Origin: Paraglaciecola mesophila KMM 241
GTDB lineage: Bacteria > Pseudomonadota > Gammaproteobacteria > Enterobacterales > Alteromonadaceae
Direction of reading: 5' to 3'
DNA length: 50,098 nt
Assembly (NCBI RefSeq): GCF_000315015.1
Contig: NZ_BAEP01000026.1
Location: forward strand, 1 to 50,098
The translations under genes were made by a program, and so were the position numbers. This document shows positions 25,795 through 33,882 of this stretch, piece by piece; position 1 is the stretch's first letter; each line of letters starts with the position of its first letter. The notes below the pieces were generated by a model. It made no database searches and was not told where the DNA came from. It saw only the letters and a program-made list of their open reading frames with translations.

Positions 25795-26636
25795 AACTCA
25801 CCTGTTTGTTCGGCCATCCACAGGCTATTTATCTTCGCGATCTGAGAGGGCGTTAATACTGATACCGCTTTCCCTACCGATGTAATAAACTGCAACCGTA
25901 AGGCGCTGTTTGTGGCTTCTATTTCAGTAATGGTGTCTTTGATATTGTCGTATTGAGGTAGCCCCTTAGCGGTCAATTCCCACAACGATGCTTCTAACGC
26001 ACTTCGCTGCTGCGTAAGGCTTTGTTGAGTAGACTCCCACTCAGTTTGGATCGTGAGAAGCGTTTGGTACTGACCATCGGTCAATTCGAGTGGCTCTTTG
26101 TGGTTTAAGAAAAAAGCTTGCTCTCCAACGTGGTATAAATGCAGCGCTCCACTGACACCGGGTAAGCTTTCATTTGATGGAGAACCAGATATCTGTGTAT
26201 TATTTTGTTCAGGTGGTGTACCCATCATTGAGCTGTTTTTCATCATCATCTTGCACATCATTCCCATGCACGATTTCCCGCGCATTAGCATCATGCCTTT
26301 ATTCTTACTCTTTCCCATTTTCATTGTGTTTTTTGCAGAAAGTGGCATTGATGATGTATTGAGTGAAACACTGGTATCACTCGGATTAACACTCTCATTG
26401 CTTTTTGGCTGGGTCGCTAATGAATTGTCTAACGAGCGCAAAGCGGTTTGGATTTTAGCGAAGTCATCAACGTTTAACTCAGGCTGAGTATCTTTAGTTT
26501 CAGATGAATTGGTTTTTTTGTCTGGCTCCGTACTTTGTGGTACCGCTGAGCACGCGGTTGTGAATAAGACACTCGCTAATACCAGCGTCACAATAGCCGC
26601 TATACGGTAGGGTTGGTGATAAATTCTATTATTCAC
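25791..26636 (-). CDS. Met-rich periplasmic lipoprotein, CpxP/Spy-like
   Basis: A 281-residue protein starting at GTG (26636) with GGAG nine bases upstream. The signal ends F-T-T-A-C, a probable but imperfect lipobox at C29. Residues about 104-138 are a Met/Lys/Cys block (M-R-G-K-S-C-M-G-M-M-C-K-M-M-M-K), suited to Cu(I). The C-terminal helical part (from about 175) has L-T-D-G-Q-Y-Q-T-L-L and L-T-P-S-Q-I-A-K-I, the LTxxQ elements of CpxP/Spy/ZraP chaperones. It shares four bases (ATGA) with the reductase gene, placing a copper-binding protein in the hydrogenase expression unit. Confidence 0.7.
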   Translation of the reverse strand: MNNRIYHQPYRIAAIVTLVLASVLFTTACSAVPQSTEPDKKTNSSETKDTQPELNVDDFAKIQTALRSLDNSLATQPKSNESVNPSDTSVSLNTSSMPLSAKNTMKMGKSKNKGMMLMRGKSCMGMMCKMMMKNSSMMGTPPEQNNTQISGSPSNESLPGVSGALHLYHVGEQAFFLNHKEPLELTDGQYQTLLTIQTEWESTQQSLTQQRSALEASLWELTAKGLPQYDNIKDTITEIEATNSALRLQFITSVGKAVSVLTPSQIAKINSLWMAEQTGEL

Positions 26637-26664
26637 AACGGCATACTCCTAATTGAAATATCAA

Positions 26665-27021
26665 TCAAAAACCACGGTCAAACTCGACCATGTCATAACG
26701 CGTAATTTCGCCATCTAGCACTGTGGCTTCCGCGAAGTGCTCATCCTTAGTTTTTCCAAGGCGAATTTTCCCAACGAACTCTCGTGAATAGCCGTCTTCG
26801 CCTTCTGAGATCGCTGTAGCGTCGTAGACAGTTCTATAGACATTAAAAACTTGATGTTCCTTCAAACCATCCGTGTCAGATACACATACCACTACTTGCT
26901 TATCATCGACTGTAACAACCTGCCCACTCATGATGTAGTCGTGATAAATCTGGCTTGCGCAGCCGCCGAGTAGTCCAACTGACAAGACTACAATTGAAAA
27001 AAACTTAATTAATTTATTCAT
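26665..27021 (-). CDS. Small hypothetical lipoprotein
   Basis: A 118-residue protein. The ATG at 27021 has AGGAA seven bases upstream; a TTG five codons earlier is unlikely. The lipobox L-L-G-G-C gives a lipidated Cys21. The mature part is about 95 residues, rich in beta strands, with an SH3-like pattern (S-G-Q-V-V-T-V-D-D-K, F-V-G-K-I-R-L-G-K, A-T-V-L-D-G-E). No family was recognised. It lies between two copper-binding-type genes. Confidence 0.65.
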   Translation of the reverse strand: MNKLIKFFSIVVLSVGLLGGCASQIYHDYIMSGQVVTVDDKQVVVCVSDTDGLKEHQVFNVYRTVYDATAISEGEDGYSREFVGKIRLGKTKDEHFAEATVLDGEITRYDMVEFDRGF

Positions 27022-27087
27022 GTGAAATTCCTGCAATTATTGAAATAGGCGAGACAGCAAATCTCCTCCTGCCTCGTAACGTGGTGA

Positions 27088-27543
27088 TTAGTTCTTTTTG
27101 TGCTTATGTATAGGTTTAGACTTTTCAGCGGTGTGCCCCATCATTTGGCTCATCATGTCTTCCATCATCGACATACGCTGTTCCATCATTTTCATTTTGT
27201 CTTCGGTGGACATATCACTGTGTTTGTGTTTCATTCCCTTCTCGCTTTTCATTCCTTTTCCCGCTTTCATCCCCATCGAGTCGCTTCCTTCCATCATGCC
27301 CATCATGTCTTGCATCTTTTGGGCATGCTCATGCAACATGGCTTCGCGCTTCTCCGGATTCGATTCACTCTTAACGGCATCCAATACCGCGCGCATTTCT
27401 TCCATATGCGTCTGCATTTTTTGCATCATCTGACCGTCCATCATCGGCATATCCGATTTATCAGTGTGTTGATGTGCAAAAGACGTCGCAATTGGCGCAG
27501 CAACTAAAGCACTGGCCAGTAATAGTGAAGTAAGCTTTTTCAT
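27088..27543 (-). CDS. Met/His-rich periplasmic protein, probable copper binder
   Basis: A 151-residue protein with a clear signal peptide (cut near A-T-S-F-A-H). The mature protein has about 28 Met and many His and Lys: D-M-P-M-M-D-G-Q-M-M, M-Q-D-M-M-G-M-M-E-G, M-M-E-D-M-M-S-Q-M-M-G-H, ending H-K-H-K-K-N. Met-x-Met repeats on helices are typical Cu(I)/Ag(I) sites. It is the first gene behind the CueR-type promoter at 27605-27635, which supports a copper-induced buffer or chaperone. Confidence 0.7.
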   Translation of the reverse strand: MKKLTSLLLASALVAAPIATSFAHQHTDKSDMPMMDGQMMQKMQTHMEEMRAVLDAVKSESNPEKREAMLHEHAQKMQDMMGMMEGSDSMGMKAGKGMKSEKGMKHKHSDMSTEDKMKMMEQRMSMMEDMMSQMMGHTAEKSKPIHKHKKN

Positions 27544-27604
27544 AATAATGTTTCCTTGGGTTATGCTCAGTTGAGCGTTTCAGGTTTAAAATTTACGTCT
27601 TGTC

Positions 27605-27635
27605 ACCTTAATCCTATGTCTTAGACTCAGGTCAA
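27605..27635 (-). promoter_or_regulatory. Second MerR/CueR-type promoter
   Basis: On the minus strand: -35 TTGACC (27635-27630), a 19-bp spacer and -10 TAAGGT (27610-27605). The dyad CCTGAGTCT-A-AGACATAGG matches in 7 of 9 arm positions. Geometry and -35 equal those at 11064-11094, so the MerR protein encoded at 10577-10987 is the likely activator. It lies just after the cytochrome stop and reads into the Met/His-rich gene and on toward the hydrogenase genes. Confidence 0.7.
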
Positions 27636-27639
27636 TAGG

Positions 27640-28173
27640 CTACTTGGACGATAAAAACTCGGCTAAAGCTTCAAGCTCATCATCTGTAATCGGCATTTGC
27701 GGCATTGCAGACGACGAGTTATTAAATTGAGGCTCTTTAACTTTGCGCAAAAAGAATGCCCTGCCTTTTTCGCTGATAACATTATCCAGCGATGGACCGA
27801 GCGTTCCGCCTGCGCCTTGCACTTGATGACACCCCTGACAGCCATAGCGAGTGAGCACCTCTTTTGGGTCAGCAGCAAGATTGACAACCTCCTTCACGTT
27901 CATTGCTTGAGCAGGTGTTGTAGCAATTTCCATAAATTCGAGAATGGCCTGTACTTCGGCACCCGTCAGGTGTGCCTTTTCTCGCATGTGGGGCATAATG
28001 ACTTTCCATTCACTCATGGAAAATTCTTGAATTGGCCGACTGTTATGACATCGTGCGCAGTTGTTGTTGATCAATTCTGCACCTGACAATGGCTCGGTAC
28101 TGCTTACGTGAAGCGAGGTCAACAAGGTGGCGAACAAAACAAAAATGGTAACGGTTAATTGGTTTTTCATCAT
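27640..28173 (-). CDS. Dihaem c-type cytochrome
   Basis: A 177-residue periplasmic protein: signal peptide (1-26), a first haem site C39-A-R-C-H43 and a second C112-Q-G-C-H116, with M157 or M160 as candidate axial ligands in a C-terminal class I domain (L-A-E-F-L-S). It probably shuttles electrons in the periplasm. It lies eight bases after the porin gene with GGAGGG before the start. A second ATG one codon in is possible. Partner unknown: hydrogenase chain or copper oxidation. Confidence 0.85.
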   Translation of the reverse strand: MMKNQLTVTIFVLFATLLTSLHVSSTEPLSGAELINNNCARCHNSRPIQEFSMSEWKVIMPHMREKAHLTGAEVQAILEFMEIATTPAQAMNVKEVVNLAADPKEVLTRYGCQGCHQVQGAGGTLGPSLDNVISEKGRAFFLRKVKEPQFNNSSSAMPQMPITDDELEALAEFLSSK

Positions 28174-28181
28174 TAGCCCTC

Positions 28182-29357
28182 CTAAAAGCCATAGCTGAAT
28201 TGCACAGCGAAACGTTTGTCATCTGGACCATCAACGACATCAGTATCCTCATAACCCACTTTGATAACTGAACGAGGATCTAACCAGTAGTTAACACCGA
28301 CCATCCAACGTTCAGCTTCTTCTACTTTTTTGGTTTGAGCATGTTCAATGACAATTTCAGTGCTGCCGAGCCCATCAAATACGTGACCTATAAAAAATGT
28401 CCCTTGTAAAAACCACCCATTGCGGGAAAACGAATCGATAACATCTTCGTGATCTCTCTCAACAAACGCATCGGTTTCCGTGCGAATGTACTCGCCTCTT
28501 AAAATAGCGTGTGTACTGATCAAGTTGATGTCTACACCATTGGCCTTAATGTCTAATTGCCCATTTTCGTCATAGGCCCCTTGATAATAAGAGGTACCGA
28601 TTTCTATCGACGGGAGCAGCGCTACGGCAATTCGGCCGCCAAAGGCTTTATTGCTATTGTTATCAGAGCTTGTCGCTTCAAACTCGACCTCAGGAAACGC
28701 TTCTCCATGTTCATCCTCATCTGCATCAAGATCTATCGACGCGGCGGGTGAAAATAAGCGAGCCAGTGCAATATCATGGTCGTCGTCCACTTCTTCTTCG
28801 TCATGCTCCGCTTCTGACCGAGGTCCGTTTGTCATAAAGACATCAAGAAACACTTTGGCTGAGCCCACTTGATAAACTTGTTGAGCTGCAACACCAACAT
28901 CGCTCAATATAGGCAGCATGGGATCCATTGCTTGGCTAGAGCCATGCGCGCCATATATTCCAGGCGTCCAGATGCTGCGGTTGATCCAACTGGGATGCCA
29001 ATTGGCACTAAATTGTCCAAATGGCAGTAGAAATTTACCTGCCGTAATGGTCGTGTTGTCGTTTAAAAAGTAGTGAATATCCGCGTATTCAAGTTCAGTT
29101 TCCGTTTCTCCATCTGCATTTAATCCAACCTCAAGCTCAGCTTCTACGTGCATCTTGTCATTTAGACTAAATAAGAAAATCGGCACAAAACGCGCCGAAA
29201 ACGCATCAGTACCAGCCACATCGGCACTTTCGTATTTTACATCACCGTACCCGACAAAGACGAAACGCTCACTCGATTCAGCCGCGTATAGAGGCTGCGA
29301 GATCATAAGCCCAGCGGACAAGATGGTTGCCAGTCGTAGTGTTTTTTTCATTCGCAT
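28182..29357 (-). CDS. Outer-membrane porin-like beta-barrel
   Basis: A 391-residue protein with a signal peptide (cut after L-Y-A-A), alternating beta-barrel strands and a terminal aromatic (Y-G-F), the outer-membrane insertion signal. The N-terminal half (G-K-F-L-L-P-F-G-Q-F, W-I-N-R-S-I-W) is like the phosphate-selective porin or DUF3570-type group found in metal clusters. Loops are very acidic (E-H-D-E-E-E-V-D-D-D-H-D; D-L-D-A-D-E-D-E-H), which could bind metal cations. It lies 79 bases after the leader-like gene and just before the dihaem cytochrome. Confidence 0.75.
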   Translation of the reverse strand: MRMKKTLRLATILSAGLMISQPLYAAESSERFVFVGYGDVKYESADVAGTDAFSARFVPIFLFSLNDKMHVEAELEVGLNADGETETELEYADIHYFLNDNTTITAGKFLLPFGQFSANWHPSWINRSIWTPGIYGAHGSSQAMDPMLPILSDVGVAAQQVYQVGSAKVFLDVFMTNGPRSEAEHDEEEVDDDHDIALARLFSPAASIDLDADEDEHGEAFPEVEFEATSSDNNSNKAFGGRIAVALLPSIEIGTSYYQGAYDENGQLDIKANGVDINLISTHAILRGEYIRTETDAFVERDHEDVIDSFSRNGWFLQGTFFIGHVFDGLGSTEIVIEHAQTKKVEEAERWMVGVNYWLDPRSVIKVGYEDTDVVDGPDDKRFAVQFSYGF

Positions 29358-29436
29358 AGCAGTTTCCAGTATGTACTGTCGTGATTACTAACTTAGGTGT
29401 GCGGCAACATAAGCGCCGCTCTAATCTTCTTTGGAA

Positions 29437-29793
29437 TTACGTATACATTAGGAATGCAATGGGGGGGCGGTCATCCGGTGGGATTGAGCGTTTTAACGTG
29501 ACATACACCTCAATGAAACTATCTGTTTCAATTTCCACAGGCATAAGCCAAGGTGATAGGGCGATAATGGCTAACGATACGTTCGAGTTAGCATTGTCCG
29601 AGTAAAAGCAATCAGGGCAATAACACGCTTGTAATGATCCGGTATTCGAACGTTCCGTCGTAGCCTCATCGTCCACGTTATGTGTATAAGCGTGTGCATG
29701 AAATCCGACGTCTTCAAATGCATGCGCACTTACTGATACAGAATTGATCAGTAATATGGCAATACAAAATAATGATGTCGTAAATTGTTGCAC
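29437..29793 (-). CDS. Secreted Cys/His leader-like protein with RPP tail
   Basis: A 118-residue protein from a GTG at 29793 with AGGGGA upstream; an ATG at 29865 would run through the promoter sites and is rejected. A signal peptide ends S-V-S-A-H. The mature part has a His patch (F-H-A-H-A-Y-T-H), a C-Y-C-P-D-C cluster and a C-terminal I-P-P-D-D-R-P-P-I. The gene at 46578-46919 has the same plan and position, first behind a CusR-like box. Similar small proteins with an RPP tail head copper/zinc efflux operons (CopL/CzcI-like); role unproven. Confidence 0.55.
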   Translation of the reverse strand: MQQFTTSLFCIAILLINSVSVSAHAFEDVGFHAHAYTHNVDDEATTERSNTGSLQACYCPDCFYSDNANSNVSLAIIALSPWLMPVEIETDSFIEVYVTLKRSIPPDDRPPIAFLMYT

Positions 29794-29851
29794 CCAAATT
29801 TCCCCTTTGCTTTTTACAAGTTTAATCCTATAAACCACAGCATAAATGTAA

Positions 29852-29865
29852 TTGATTTGGATCAA
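29852..29865. promoter_or_regulatory. Perfect FNR/ANR box
   Basis: TTGAT-TTGG-ATCAA matches the FNR-family consensus TTGAT-N4-ATCAA in all ten fixed positions. It is centred at 29858.5. A -10-like TAGGAT on the minus strand (29830-29825) would place the centre near -40.5, as in class II FNR activation. The operon read leftward runs through cytochromes toward the hydrogenase, which suits oxygen control. Confidence 0.65.
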
Positions 29866-29881
29866 ATCTTCACAACAATCG

Positions 29882-29909
29882 GATTACAGTATCATTACAA
29901 TTCTGTAAT
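29882..29909. promoter_or_regulatory. CusR/CopR-like box, copy 1
   Basis: GATTAC at 29882-29887, then a perfect inverted repeat ATTACA-ATTC-TGTAAT at 29894-29909. The core is the kind recognised by CopR/CusR response regulators. The near-copy at 47006-47033 shares both parts at the same spacing. It lies 89 bases before the leader-like gene. Confidence 0.65.
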
Positions 29910-30002
29910 CAAATCATTAACTTATTTATCCTTAATGCAAAGTTATCTATTCTCGAACTCGGTTAGTTGACCTCATCTAGATTGCTCTAAAGCAATATGT
30001 TT

Positions 30003-30017
30003 GGGGGGGCTTTTTTT
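30003..30017 (+). repeat. Adjacent G7 and T7 tracts upstream of fusion gene
   Basis: Seven G, one C, then seven T, 25 bases before the ATG of the SDR/oxidase fusion gene. Preceded by a short hairpin (ATTGCT-CTAA-AGCAAT, 29981-29996). The tracts lie in the leader, where slippage could alter promoter spacing or mRNA structure. Confidence 0.35.
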
Positions 30018-30041
30018 GACTGGGTGAATGGATAACAAGAA

Positions 30042-32171
30042 ATGATGAAGGACAAAGTTGCAGTAATTACCGGTGCAGGTTCAGGCATTGGATTGGCATT
30101 AACCAATCAGTTTTTATCAATGGATGATCACACGTTTGTAATTGCAATAGGTCGACAGAGCTCTGAATTGAGAGCGCTTTGTGAAAAGTTTAATGCTCGA
30201 CTTGTCATCAAGCACATCGATTTCAATCACACAGGGGCAACAAAAAGAATCGAACAGGCGCTCGGGAAATACGAACGCATTGATTATTTAGTGCACTGCG
30301 CAGGAAGTGTTATACCGCTGAAACGTATCCACTCAATCGACTATGAAGATTGGTGTGCAACACAAAAAGTGAATAGTGATATCCCGTTTTTAATAACAAA
30401 ATTATGCCTAAACAAGTTCAAGCATAGCCGTGTACTTTTTTTGACAAGCGATCAACCTGTAACGGCTGTTGAAGGTGCATCAGCATACTGCGTGAGTAAA
30501 GCAGCTATACAAATGATGTGTGATTGCTTTAGAAAAGAAATTAGTCATGATATCGCGGCTTTTGCCACAGTGGCCCCAGGGAACGTCGATACGCCGATGC
30601 AAAAAAAAATACGAGAGGTATCCAGCGACGTGTTGCCGATGTCAGTGCTTTTAAGAGATATGCATAAAGAAAGCAAACTGCTTCCGCCCCACTTAGTGGC
30701 CGAATACCTCTGCCAACTACTAACTCGTATCGACGTTAAGACGTTTGGAGCAACACAGTGGAACGTATTACGAAGCGCAGTTAAAGAGCCGCAACGACCA
30801 TTGAATGCCAATAGCAATATTTTAACGACAGTGGATAAAGCTTCCTTGCAGTATCTACAAGACAAAATTGATGGCGATGTCTGGGCAACTGGAAGCAAGG
30901 AGTATACGTTGCGGCGTCGTGTATTCAATCAAGCCATTTCGCATTTTCCGATTGGGATAGTCGTGCCTCAATCAGAAGCTGATATTGTCAAAATAATCGA
31001 CTATGCAAACAGGCAAAATTTACAGATTTCTATTAAAGGGGCTGGACATGGTGTAACCGGGGCGGCCGTCATTAATGGTGGGATAGTGATTGATATGTCA
31101 ACCTTTCAAAGTATAGAACTTTGTGCGGATGGCCAATCAGTTAAAGTCGGTGCCGGCGTTAGAAATCGAGATCTGGATAGATTTTTGTCACATCATAATA
31201 AAGTGGTGCCTTTGGGTACCTGCCCGGATGTAGGTGTTGTTGGAGCTACATTAGGCGGCGGTATTGGTTTTTTATCACGTAAATATGGTTTAAGTTGTGA
31301 CAATGTCTTGGCATTTAACTTGATCAGCGCGGACGGCCAGCAAAGGGTTGTCAGCGCCAGCGAGCATACAGATCTTTTTTGGGCATTACGAGGTGGCGGA
31401 GGTGCTCAATTTGGGGTGATCACCGACATAACCTTCAGTTTACACCCTGCACCAGACTCTATTGAAGGTGGGATCATTGAATGGCCAATCCACAAGGCAA
31501 ATGGGATATTGACACACTATAGCGAAACAGTTTTACAGGGACCGAGAACACAATTTCTGTATGCATACATCGCTCGTTCAACCGCGAAACAAGCAAAAAT
31601 ATCAATTATGGGATTTAGTGATGACCCAGACACTAGCCTGCATGATATTACAAGTTGGGAAACGGATGCTGACATATCCATCACGCACAAACAATACATT
31701 GAATGCCAATCCAATAATTATGAGCAAGGGCATGCGTTATACTGGCGCAATGGGATCATTGAGGGCGCACTGACACAAGACTTTATTACAACTGTGTTGC
31801 AGTGCTTTCAGTCCTGCCCTGACAATGCAGGAGGCATAATGCTGGATCCGTTATGTGGTGCAATACAAGACGTTGGCGCTCACGAAACCGCATTCATCCA
31901 TCGCAATGCCTCGTTTGTTTGCAGTATCACCGGCGTAACGCCGCCTGATCAGGTCAATAACGAAGTAACAGAATGGGTTGATCAAACCTACGCGCGATTA
32001 TCCCCATTTTTTAACGGCCATGCCTACCAAAATTACGACATGGGTAAGGACTTTCCATTGATTGGTTACTATGGTCAGCACACACAACGTTTGATTGCGA
32101 TAAAACAAAAGTTTGATCCTGAACTTAAATTTGCAGGCTCTCTGCAACGACATTTACAAAAAACTGTATAG
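30042..32171 (+). CDS. SDR dehydrogenase fused to BBE-type FAD oxidase
   Basis: A 709-residue two-enzyme fusion. Residues 1-245 are a short-chain dehydrogenase: T-G-A-G-S-G-I-G (10-17), N111, S136, Y149-x3-K153 and P-G-N-V-D-T-P. Residues about 280-709 are a berberine-bridge-type FAD oxidase: H336 in G-A-G-H-G and C394 in G-T-C-P-D-V-G, the two residues that bind FAD covalently in bicovalent members, G-G-G-I-G-F, R-G-G-G-G-A-Q-F-G and a C-terminal Y-x-N-Y BBE motif. No signal peptide. It probably oxidises an alcohol or sugar in two steps. Two ATG codons in tandem; isolated on the plus strand between metal operons. Confidence 0.85.
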   Translation: MMKDKVAVITGAGSGIGLALTNQFLSMDDHTFVIAIGRQSSELRALCEKFNARLVIKHIDFNHTGATKRIEQALGKYERIDYLVHCAGSVIPLKRIHSIDYEDWCATQKVNSDIPFLITKLCLNKFKHSRVLFLTSDQPVTAVEGASAYCVSKAAIQMMCDCFRKEISHDIAAFATVAPGNVDTPMQKKIREVSSDVLPMSVLLRDMHKESKLLPPHLVAEYLCQLLTRIDVKTFGATQWNVLRSAVKEPQRPLNANSNILTTVDKASLQYLQDKIDGDVWATGSKEYTLRRRVFNQAISHFPIGIVVPQSEADIVKIIDYANRQNLQISIKGAGHGVTGAAVINGGIVIDMSTFQSIELCADGQSVKVGAGVRNRDLDRFLSHHNKVVPLGTCPDVGVVGATLGGGIGFLSRKYGLSCDNVLAFNLISADGQQRVVSASEHTDLFWALRGGGGAQFGVITDITFSLHPAPDSIEGGIIEWPIHKANGILTHYSETVLQGPRTQFLYAYIARSTAKQAKISIMGFSDDPDTSLHDITSWETDADISITHKQYIECQSNNYEQGHALYWRNGIIEGALTQDFITTVLQCFQSCPDNAGGIMLDPLCGAIQDVGAHETAFIHRNASFVCSITGVTPPDQVNNEVTEWVDQTYARLSPFFNGHAYQNYDMGKDFPLIGYYGQHTQRLIAIKQKFDPELKFAGSLQRHLQKTV

Positions 32172-32239
32172 CTGATGTAATAGCCTACCAGCGAGAGCTT
32201 TTCCAACGAATAACCAAGTTATCAATAAGGATATAAGCA

Positions 32240-33655
32240 GTGTTAAAATGGATGCTATTGTTTACCCTACTCGTCTCGAACAGTTGTTTTGCAGGCACGG
32301 ACGATTATGTGCATGCTGACTTCTACAGGGGATTAGCAGGCCTTAAGCAACACGTAGACGAAATTAACCGAGATTTGCTGTTATTGGAAAATGCCACGCT
32401 ATCCAGTGCTGAGGTCAACCGTCGGCTCGCGCGCATTGAACAAGAAATCGATGCTGTAAAAGCGTTATATGATAAAGCCTACTCTATGCCCCGCACACCG
32501 TTAAGCGCATCTGAGCTAGCACAAATAAAGCTATCACTGGATATTCTCGATATGCAAGAAATCCGCTCAAGACTGCAGTCCGACATAACGCAACAACATC
32601 AAAGTGTAAAATCGGAGACTCTGCTCGCTTCACGTGACTTTACGAACCAAGCAACACGCAATATGGCGACGAGTGCGTTAACACTTGCAGCCATCCTTGT
32701 AGCTGTCATTTCAGCCGTTATCGCATGGATGAATCACGTTCAAAGTAATCGAACCAAAGACGTAAAAGAAAAAGCAAAAGATGATTTGGAGAAACTTAAA
32801 GATGCAACTGATCAAGACTTAGTTGAATTAAGGGCGGTAACCCAACGTCAAATTTCAGCGATCACCGAACGACACCAACGCGATATTGATAGACTGACAG
32901 ATGGGCATCAACAAAAAATAGAGCGTTTGGAGCAAATCAATTTAGAGAAAGTTCAAGATGCGGAAAATGCGTTCGATAAGCTAATGAGTGAAACGGAGAC
33001 ACAAAACGGACTGGTTTTTAAAAACTTGGCTATATCAATTTATCTTCGTCGTTTTTTAATTGAGGACGGTTATGATCGTTTCTTTGATGATTTAAGCGTC
33101 ACGTCAATCGAAGACAGTACAACTGCACGTTGCGATCCGAGTGTTCTTAGAGAAGTCATCGCGATTCAAGAACATGCGATATCGCGCTTTGAGCGGGTCA
33201 AGGACAAGCTAGATGACGCACGAATGCTCTATTTTGAAGCATTATTGGATCTGGCGTTTTATGAAGCAGAAATGACACGTTTCGGTGTATTAAATGATCA
33301 AGCCTTAGGGCGAATCAGTGACAGTTTAAACAGTTTTGAAGATAATTTAAGTTTCTGGTTAGCTGAAGAGCGCAGTGAGTACCAAGATCCTGAAAGGCTA
33401 CCGCGTTTTATTTTCCGCGTAATATGCATGGTTGACAGCTTAATTTTCATACGAGTCTGCGAACTTGAAAAAAACATCTTCACAAAAGAAGCAGCGAAAA
33501 AGGAGATGTTGTTTCATACAAGACAACTCTTAGCCGAAAAAGGTATGGCTACTGATGACGCTATCAGTGGAGTTCTTGCGGGGGAACAGTGTGCCAGTCT
33601 GTGGAAAAAATATATTGAGTTTCAGACAGAACGTCCAAAATTATTCGAACGCTAG
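32240..33655 (+). CDS. Coiled-coil membrane protein of unknown function
   Basis: A 471-residue protein starting at GTG (32240) with AAGGAT upstream. Signal peptide (1-18, cut near C-F-A-G), periplasmic helical region (19-140), one membrane helix (about 145-168), then a long charged coiled coil (175-250: R-Q-I-S-A-I-T-E-R, I-E-R-L-E-Q-I) and a helical cytoplasmic domain to the end. The plan resembles membrane-tethered signalling or scaffold proteins, but no domain was recognised. It follows the fusion gene by 68 bases on the same strand and may be co-transcribed. Confidence 0.65.
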   Translation: MLKWMLLFTLLVSNSCFAGTDDYVHADFYRGLAGLKQHVDEINRDLLLLENATLSSAEVNRRLARIEQEIDAVKALYDKAYSMPRTPLSASELAQIKLSLDILDMQEIRSRLQSDITQQHQSVKSETLLASRDFTNQATRNMATSALTLAAILVAVISAVIAWMNHVQSNRTKDVKEKAKDDLEKLKDATDQDLVELRAVTQRQISAITERHQRDIDRLTDGHQQKIERLEQINLEKVQDAENAFDKLMSETETQNGLVFKNLAISIYLRRFLIEDGYDRFFDDLSVTSIEDSTTARCDPSVLREVIAIQEHAISRFERVKDKLDDARMLYFEALLDLAFYEAEMTRFGVLNDQALGRISDSLNSFEDNLSFWLAEERSEYQDPERLPRFIFRVICMVDSLIFIRVCELEKNIFTKEAAKKEMLFHTRQLLAEKGMATDDAISGVLAGEQCASLWKKYIEFQTERPKLFER

Positions 33656-33882
33656 CGGTAGTCTGGGTTTGTTGGAACCAAAAGCATAACGGATCTCCTC
33701 GTCTGTAATATTGTTGTTGCATTGACAGTCATTACCCTCAAAGTATATCGACAGTACTACTAATACGCAAGCATATGTCGCGTTGTACCCGTTAACGTAA
33801 CGAACAAGTTCCCAGTAATGACAATATCACAGCTCTGCACTGAAAGTCTTTTTGTGCATGCCACTGGCAATGCTAAATGGCG
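33656..33882. other. Intergenic region between convergent genes
   Basis: A 227-base gap between the tail-to-tail coiled-coil gene and DUF1624 gene. I see no coding frame, no strong hairpin and no classic terminator; a weak TGGC-GTTA-GCCA hairpin overlaps the DUF1624 stop. Confidence 0.5.

Noticed and set aside
26098-26487. Hydrophobic plus-strand frame resembling a membrane protein
   Set aside because: It is the antisense of the Met-rich lipoprotein; Met codons read in reverse give hydrophobic residues.
29794-29865. ATG at 29865 as start of the leader-like gene
   Set aside because: It would place the FNR box inside the gene and hide the signal peptide; the GTG at 29793 has a good ribosome site.
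29981-30017. Hairpin plus T-tract as a Rho-independent terminator
   Set aside because: The stem is AT-rich, G7 separates it from the T7 tract, and no plus-strand gene lies upstream for it to end.
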